Shown here piece by piece: positions 58,690-64,000 of a stretch of DNA of 64,000 nt. The stretch comes from Sinotaia quadrata (lineage: Eukaryota; Mollusca; Gastropoda; Architaenioglossa; Viviparidae). Numbering within the stretch: position 1 is the stretch's first letter; each line of letters starts with the position of its first letter. Below the pieces are notes generated by a model, which was given only the letters and a program-made list of their open reading frames with translations, made no database searches and had not been told where the DNA came from. Position numbers and translations under genes: made by a program. Location: NCBI GenBank assembly GCA_028829895.1, contig CM054181.1:28666357-28730356 (forward strand), written 5' to 3'.

Positions 58690-58930
58690 CCTTTTGGAGA
58701 TACATTTTGTTCTGGTCGTTTTGTGTGTCCTCTATGATGCATTTTGTTCTGGTCGTTTTGTGTATCCTCTATGATGCATTTTGTTCTGGTCGTTTTTGTA
58801 TCCACTATGATACATTTTGTTCTGGTCGTTTTGTGTATCCTCTATGATACATTTTGTTCTGGTCGTTTTGTGTATCCTCTATGATACATTTTGTTCTGGT
58901 CGTTTTGTGTATCCTCTATGATGCATTATG
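58690..58930. repeat. About 37-bp minisatellite, 6 copies
   Basis: 'ttttgttctggtcgttttgt' with 'gtatcctctatgatgca' repeats with little change. Confidence 0.94.
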
Positions 58931-59059
58931 TTTGATGTTGCATGCCGCTATGTTGTGCTGTGTTTTTACAGCGTTGCCATTAAAATTTTTATTTATTTAT
59001 TTTTTTAACGTTTCTAAACCTTACTATTTCGTAACTGCATTTCTGTCTCAACCACTAAA

Positions 59060-59750
59060 AAAAAGTATGACTACGTTCAGTTCAACAATGTCTTAATAGA
59101 TGTCGCAAGCAATAGTAGAAGTATAACTAGTTCACTTCAACAGTGTTTCATATAACTGTCACAAGCAAAGTAACAGAAATATGACTAGTTCAGTTCAATA
59201 GTGTTTCACATAACTGTCTCAAGCAAAGTAACATAAGTGTGACTAATTCAGTTCAACAGTGCTTCACATAACTGTCTTAAACAGAAGTGTGACTAGTTCA
59301 GTTCAGAAATGTATAATTTGTTTCAAGCAGTAGTAGTGACTAGTTCAGTTCAACAATGTATTAATAGGTCTGTTTCAAACAGTAGTAGAAGTATGATTAG
59401 TTCAGTTCGGCAGTGTACTAGCATATCTGTCTCAATCAGTAGTAAAAGTGTGACTAGTTTAGTTCGGCAGTGTATTAGCATTTCTATTTCAAGCAGTATT
59501 AGCAGTGTATTAACATTTCTGTCTCAGTAGTAGAAGTTTGACTAGTTCAACAGTATAATACCATTTTTATCTCAAGCAGCAGAAGTGAAGTATGCATAGT
59601 TCAACAGTGTATTAATATTTCTGTCTCAAGTAGCAGTAATAGAAATATGACTAGTTCAGCAATATAATAGCAGAAGTATGACAAGCTCAGCAGTGCATTA
59701 ACATTTCTGTCTCAAGCAGTAGTAGAAGTATGATTAGTTTAGTTCTGTAG
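59060..59750. repeat. About 57-60-bp degenerate minisatellite, about 12 copies
   Basis: 'gactagttcagttcaacagt' with 'attaacatttctgtctcaag' and 'cagtagtagaagt' recurs with drift and partial units. Confidence 0.9.
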
Positions 59751-59849
59751 AGTGTTCAGATTTTCCTCCCTGGGTGGGCAGCAACCGACAATGACGACAT
59801 CACTAACTGTCACAAAAGTCATGTAACGGTCATTGTGCCATAGGTGTTG

Positions 59850-60000
59850 CGTAGGACACCAAGACTAATTTCCAGATCTGAGTGTGGGACCACCACGACT
59901 AATTTCCAGATCTGAGTGTGGGATCACCAAGATTAATTTCCAGATCTGAGTGTGGGATCACCAAGATTAATTTCCAGATCTGAGTGTGGGATCACTGAAT
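59850..60000. repeat. 35-bp minisatellite, 4 copies
   Basis: 'taatttccagatctgagtgt' then 'gggatcaccaagat' repeats about four times. Confidence 0.93.
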
Positions 60001-60944
60001 TACTTTTAACACCTTGGCGTTGACATTACTTAGCTCCGAGGGTGAGATATGTCGTCACTCCTCTACATGCTGGCCTCGCTCGCTGTGCCTGTACAACCAG
60101 TAACAAGCGAGAGTTTGGTTCTAGACTTGGGCATGCGCAAAGAGTTGGAGAGTGGCCTTGATTTTTACAGTCCCAACATTCATCAGTGTTTACTAATGCA
60201 AGGAAAATTCTGAGCTTAGTTAAACAATAAACGACGACATAAACGGCTTGCACTGCGTTTTGATGAAACGAAGAAATTCATCAGGAATTCATCAGAAAAA
60301 AGAAAGAAAACAAATAAACAATTTTTACTTCAAGGTCACAGTCTTTTTTCATTGTGAAATACAGACGGCACGTGCAAACGCATAGGTCCTACAGTATACT
60401 GCACACTCAATTAATCCTGTACCGGAAAGACCGCACCAGCCTTGGGAAAATAACCGCTTCTAGTCTTAGTTCAGTTTATATTATGATTCGGAAATGCTCT
60501 CTTTTTAATTTCGCCATACTTTCTAGTCTCTCAGCTTCCAAGGTCACGTTGTTGTGTGCACGTGTGTTTACGTATGCGTGAGTCTGTGCAGTGCTTTTCA
60601 TTTTCAGTGCTGCTACCGGAATAGTGAATGGAATAGCCCCTAGGCTGTGTTTTGATTCTGTTTGTCTGTCTCCTTTCATTTCGCTGGCATTTTTGCAGGC
60701 GGAAACAATTTCTAGAAGCTACTTTTTTCTTTTTAACCGGTTTCAGTACTAGAGCTGCGAGGCGTGTTGTCTAGTGAGACTGGCAGGGCGGAAGTAGAGA
60801 TCGGTGGGCACAAAAGCAGACTGTAGAACACAAACCCACCCCCCAGTGGCCACATAAGCCAGTGCAAACAGAAATCGATGGTCGCAGATACAGATAGGTG
60901 TAAACAGAGACTAAAGAGTAGATCGGCAGGCACAGAGACAGGCG
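60001..60944. other. No recognised gene; one unidentified minus frame
   Basis: A 75-codon minus frame at 60026-60253 contains DECWDCKNQGHSPTLCACPS. Its CX2CX3H cluster is too irregular to call a zinc knuckle, and no splice context is clear. The remainder is unique sequence without recognisable coding content. Confidence 0.4.
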
Positions 60945-61225
60945 GGCGCGAACAAAGAAAGATGGGCACAAACAGCGAGAAATGGGCGCTAACAAAGAAA
61001 GATGGGCGCGAACAAAGAAAGATGGGCACAAACAGCGAGAAATGGGCGCTAACAAAGAAAGATGGGCGCGAACAAAGAAAGATGGGCACAAACAGCGAGA
61101 AAAAGGCGCTACAAAGAAATATGGGCACAAACAGCGAGAAATGGGCGCTAACAAAGAAAGATGGGCGCGAACAGAAAAAGATGGGCACAAACAGCGAGAA
61201 ATGGACGCAAACAGAGACAGATATA
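60945..61225. repeat. 60-bp higher-order repeat of three 20-bp units
   Basis: Units 'cgctaacaaagaaagatggg', 'cgcgaacaaagaaagatggg' and 'cacaaacagcgagaaatggg' follow in order about four times, with one slightly deleted round. Both 20 and 60 structure are plain. 60 is a multiple of three, so Lys/Arg-rich plus and Phe/Ser-rich minus frames span it; they are repeat artefacts. Confidence 0.95.
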
Positions 61226-61270
61226 TCACGCAAGGGCTCAAAGGGAGATCGGTGGGCAGAAAGACAGAAC

Positions 61271-61410
61271 AAATCATTTTGCAGCTTCGTTTGCCGCCAT
61301 GTTGGCTAAGCTGGAGGAGGGAGGTGGCGGGGGGTATGTGCATCAGGCTTGATTTGTATCGCGTACCAAACGTGACATTAGTGTCATTCTAGAGATTTAT
61401 GAGATGGGTT
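61271..61410 (+). repeat. Left arm of a perfect 140-bp inverted repeat
   Basis: Every base from 61271 to 61410 pairs with 61866 down to 61727. The arm is CpG-bearing and contains GCCGCCATGTT at 61293-61303, a YY1-like element on the opposite strand. The element class is unknown. Lack of an obvious target duplication argues against a standard cut-and-paste element. Confidence 0.93.
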
Positions 61411-61726
61411 CATAAGAAGAAAGAAGAAGAAATAATAAAACAAAGCTCAAACCACAGTCCATTCCTCTTATACGTTAAATCGTCCAGCAAGTATTGTCAA
61501 TATTTTTTTTTTCCTTTTGGGAGAAAGGATGCTAAACAATGGAGCTCAGCAAAGTTGAGGAGATAATAGTTCTTGAATTTATATACTCGTGTTGTAATAT
61601 CGTAAACCCTTAAATTAAAAAAAGAAATTAAAACAGAGTTTTATTACACGACCAAATGGTGCACTATTCTCAACTATATTAGCTTATAAATTTAGGGATT
61701 CGTGAAGTTAGATTCGAATGGGGTTA
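61411..61726. other. Spacer of the inverted repeat
   Basis: 316 AT-rich bases with purine runs (agaagaaagaagaagaaat) and no coding frame. Confidence 0.8.
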
Positions 61727-61866
61727 AACCCATCTCATAAATCTCTAGAATGACACTAATGTCACGTTTGGTACGCGATACAAATCAAGCCTGATGCACA
61801 TACCCCCCGCCACCTCCCTCCTCCAGCTTAGCCAACATGGCGGCAAACGAAGCTGCAAAATGATTT
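61727..61866 (-). repeat. Right arm of the perfect 140-bp inverted repeat
   Basis: Exact reverse complement of 61271-61410, with AACATGGCGGC at 61834-61844. Pairing ends on the outer side with one extra T before a further weak match. Confidence 0.93.
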
Positions 61867-61872
61867 TGTTTA

Positions 61873-63100
61873 CATAATTAGTTCAAGTGCTACACTGACC
61901 TAGTTTAAAAAAACACAGAAAGCCTTTTTTTTTTTTGCAAACATCTTAAAATGTCATTTAAAAATCTAAACATATTTCTTTCTTTCTCTTAACGAGTCTC
62001 TAAAATGTCAAAACGCGTTCATTTTTAAACCGTTTTTGCTAATTTTACATAGAGTGTGATTTTGAAGTGTGTAAACTATGTTGTATTCATATCATCACTG
62101 TCGACTTCTGATCACACACCAAACAACGGTGTGATTTTAAACTGTGTATAATAAGTGTTCTCTTTAAATAGTTCAGATAATTACAATGTATTGACTGGCT
62201 ATGAATATGAACACTTCTATTTCTTGTGAACATTTCTCAGCTAAATAAACTTGTCGACAATTCATTCCTCGAAACCTCATCATTATAAACTTTGTTGTGT
62301 GCATAAGTCATCTCATATTTGTGAATTAACTATTGTTTCCTTATCTTTTGAACTTATCTATAGATCTCCAATTTATCATAGATTAATATTGCATCTTTAA
62401 AACTTTATTAAATTGTTATTAATTTAAGAATTAGTCTGTGACTGTCTGGTTATTTACTCTAAGTGCCTGTTGTAAATATCAGTTTGTAATTTCGTGTAAT
62501 CATGTGGTATTGTCTCCCTTCGTCAATATCTGTCTCGATGTGACGTAATTAGTAGCCGCAAGGGATGGGGCTTCGAGCCCAAGGATTTAAAAGCTTAGGC
62601 GCTAAAGAAATTAAAAGAAGTTGAGTCCACTGGATGAAGCTCTTCTTTAACTATGGGGTTATGGGAATTAATATTTAGAGAAATCTTTAATGATCATAAC
62701 CTTTTCCCCCTGAGAAGGCCAGGCAAGATTAGCGACCACCATCACCGTAAGAGAATTGCAATTATTTTAATGGATAGCCTTTATTATTATTTTTTTTTAT
62801 CGAATCATTCAATCGGTGAAAATGGGTTATTATTATTTGAAAAGTTTTATGAGTTTGTAAAACTGATTAAAGTGAAATAATGGGGTGTTGATGTAGGTCT
62901 ATGTCTGAAATGGGCTTTTAACTTTTGTATAATCTTGGATTTATTTTTTGTATTTATTATTTTTTTATTTGACTAAACTTTATCTTAATTGGATCAACAA
63001 TGAAGGGTTTATATTAGGATTAATATTTTTCTGCATCCATTATTTAATGATTAAATAATTAGAGCTATAGCAAAACGAACAATGGAGCCATTGCAAGAGC
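61873..63100. other. AT-rich non-coding, no recognised gene
   Basis: Two loose copies of 'gtgtgatttt.aa.tgtgta' lie at 62050-62155. A small GC hairpin (gggct/agccc) is at 62566-62576. A 75-codon plus frame at 62653-62880 has no recognisable domain. Confidence 0.5.
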
Positions 63101-63104
63101 TATT

Positions 63105-63235
63105 GTTTGAACAGTATATATGTGTATATGTATGTGTGTGTGTGTGTATGTGTGTGTATGTATATGTGTGTATGTGTGTGTGTGTGAGTGTATATATGTG
63201 TGTACGTGTGTATATGCATGTGTGTGTGTAAACAC
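63105..63235. repeat. (GT)n/(TA)n mixed microsatellite
   Basis: Interrupted 'tgtgtg' and 'tatatg' tract of about 125 bp. Confidence 0.93.
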
Positions 63236-63489
63236 AAATTACATATATAAACCACAATAAGAAGCAGATTGTATCTGGTACATGCATTTTTTCTCCGGTA
63301 AAACTTTATTTTGTGTCTCGACTTTATATAGAGAGAGAACAAGTGCGTATGTTTTGTTTTGTTTGCATATTTCGTATCGTGGAAAATAGGCCTATCTGAT
63401 TTACTCTTAACAACACTCTCTTGTTTGTTTTAGTGACACGATGACATTTTTACAGCCTGGTATCTTCTGGGTCTCGACCTGGCACTTAC

Positions 63490-63549
63490 TAGAGTGATGT
63501 GCCCTTGGACGATCTTCGCCTTGACACAGTCGGTGAATGGAGTGTTACA
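63490..63549 (-). CDS. Possible 60-base exon, unidentified
   Basis: On the minus strand a CGCAG acceptor is followed by exactly 20 open codons (CNTPFTDCVKAKIVQGHITL) and a perfect GTAAGT donor, phase 0 at both ends. G+C is higher than the surroundings. The plus strand of the same stretch is also open after a TTTTTACAG acceptor, so strand is not settled. No family is recognised. Confidence 0.2.
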
Positions 63550-64000
63550 CTGCGTATATACGTGGCAGGGTAGCGGAAATGACTATGGACGAGCGGTGCT
63601 TTGGTGATAATAACATTCCATTCATCTACCTTGAGGCGCACTGCAAAACTGACAGTTTATAAGTTATAGCAGCTCCGAAAAGGATGAGTTAATAGCATGT
63701 TCGACTGAGCTCTGTTGGGAATGGTTGATAGGTACTTTTATCTATAGTTACTACCTAGCACTATACTTAAGAGTAGTGGACAGAAGATTAAGTCGCTTGC
63801 AAATATTCTCAGGGTCAAATTTATCTATTCGAAAACAGTATTTATTAATGAATCTGGAGTTAGCGAATAATTTAATTCCCCCCCCCCTCCTCCAGATTAG
63901 ATAAAAATAATATCAATACCCGTTCACTATTCCATGCTATGATGGACGCTCTAGTTATCAGTCACAAATATATGATGCTAAGTGTAAGATGTAAGATTTA
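63550..64000. other. No recognised gene
   Basis: Unique sequence with a C-run at 63880-63888 and no recognisable coding content up to the window edge. Confidence 0.5.

Overview
The window reads as non-coding-rich metazoan nuclear DNA, most likely from a mollusc. That taxonomic guess is inference. It rests on split exons with GT/AG splice signals, a SUEL-type lectin gene with kilobase introns, a Gmr1-type retrotransposon, remnants of other metazoan retrotransposons and very many CA/GT/GA microsatellites. There is no bacterial or viral gene organisation, and no rRNA, tRNA or CRISPR locus was seen.

The only large intact coding region belongs to a complete LTR retrotransposon on the minus strand, 21208-29473. 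It has two 1547-bp LTRs that look identical when read line by line, a 5-bp target duplication (CATAG), a primer-binding-site candidate, a polypurine tract and one uninterrupted 1442-codon Gag-Pol frame. Its domain order is Gag, protease, integrase, reverse transcriptase, RNase H. Integrase precedes reverse transcriptase, which is the Ty1/copia order inside a protein whose domains are Ty3/gypsy-like. This matches the known Gmr1-like group. It is the strongest biological finding here.

A host gene lies on the minus strand. Exons at 17840-17963 and 13606-13752 encode the C-terminal half of one SUEL (galactose/rhamnose-binding) lectin domain and the N-terminal half of the next, with matching splice phase. 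A possible further exon is at 13006-13093. A possible signal-peptide first exon is at 43650-43706. If that first exon belongs to the gene, the retrotransposon sits in an intron in the sense direction.

Older mobile-element debris comprises a stop-riddled Ty3/gypsy reverse-transcriptase relic (6262-6975, plus) and a 5'-truncated non-LTR retrotransposon tail (about 14430-15003, plus). A perfect 140-bp inverted repeat with a 316-bp spacer lies at 61271-61866.

Much of the rest is tandem repeat: more than 40 unrelated minisatellite families with units of about 15 to 60 bp, several with higher-order structure (37.66-39.13 kb, 30.81-31.69 kb, 60.95-61.22 kb). These arrays create many open frames in several phases that are not genes. 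A few coding-like or CpG-rich islands (2.36-2.76, 33.88-34.18, 45.06-45.42 and 63.49-63.55 kb) remain unidentified.
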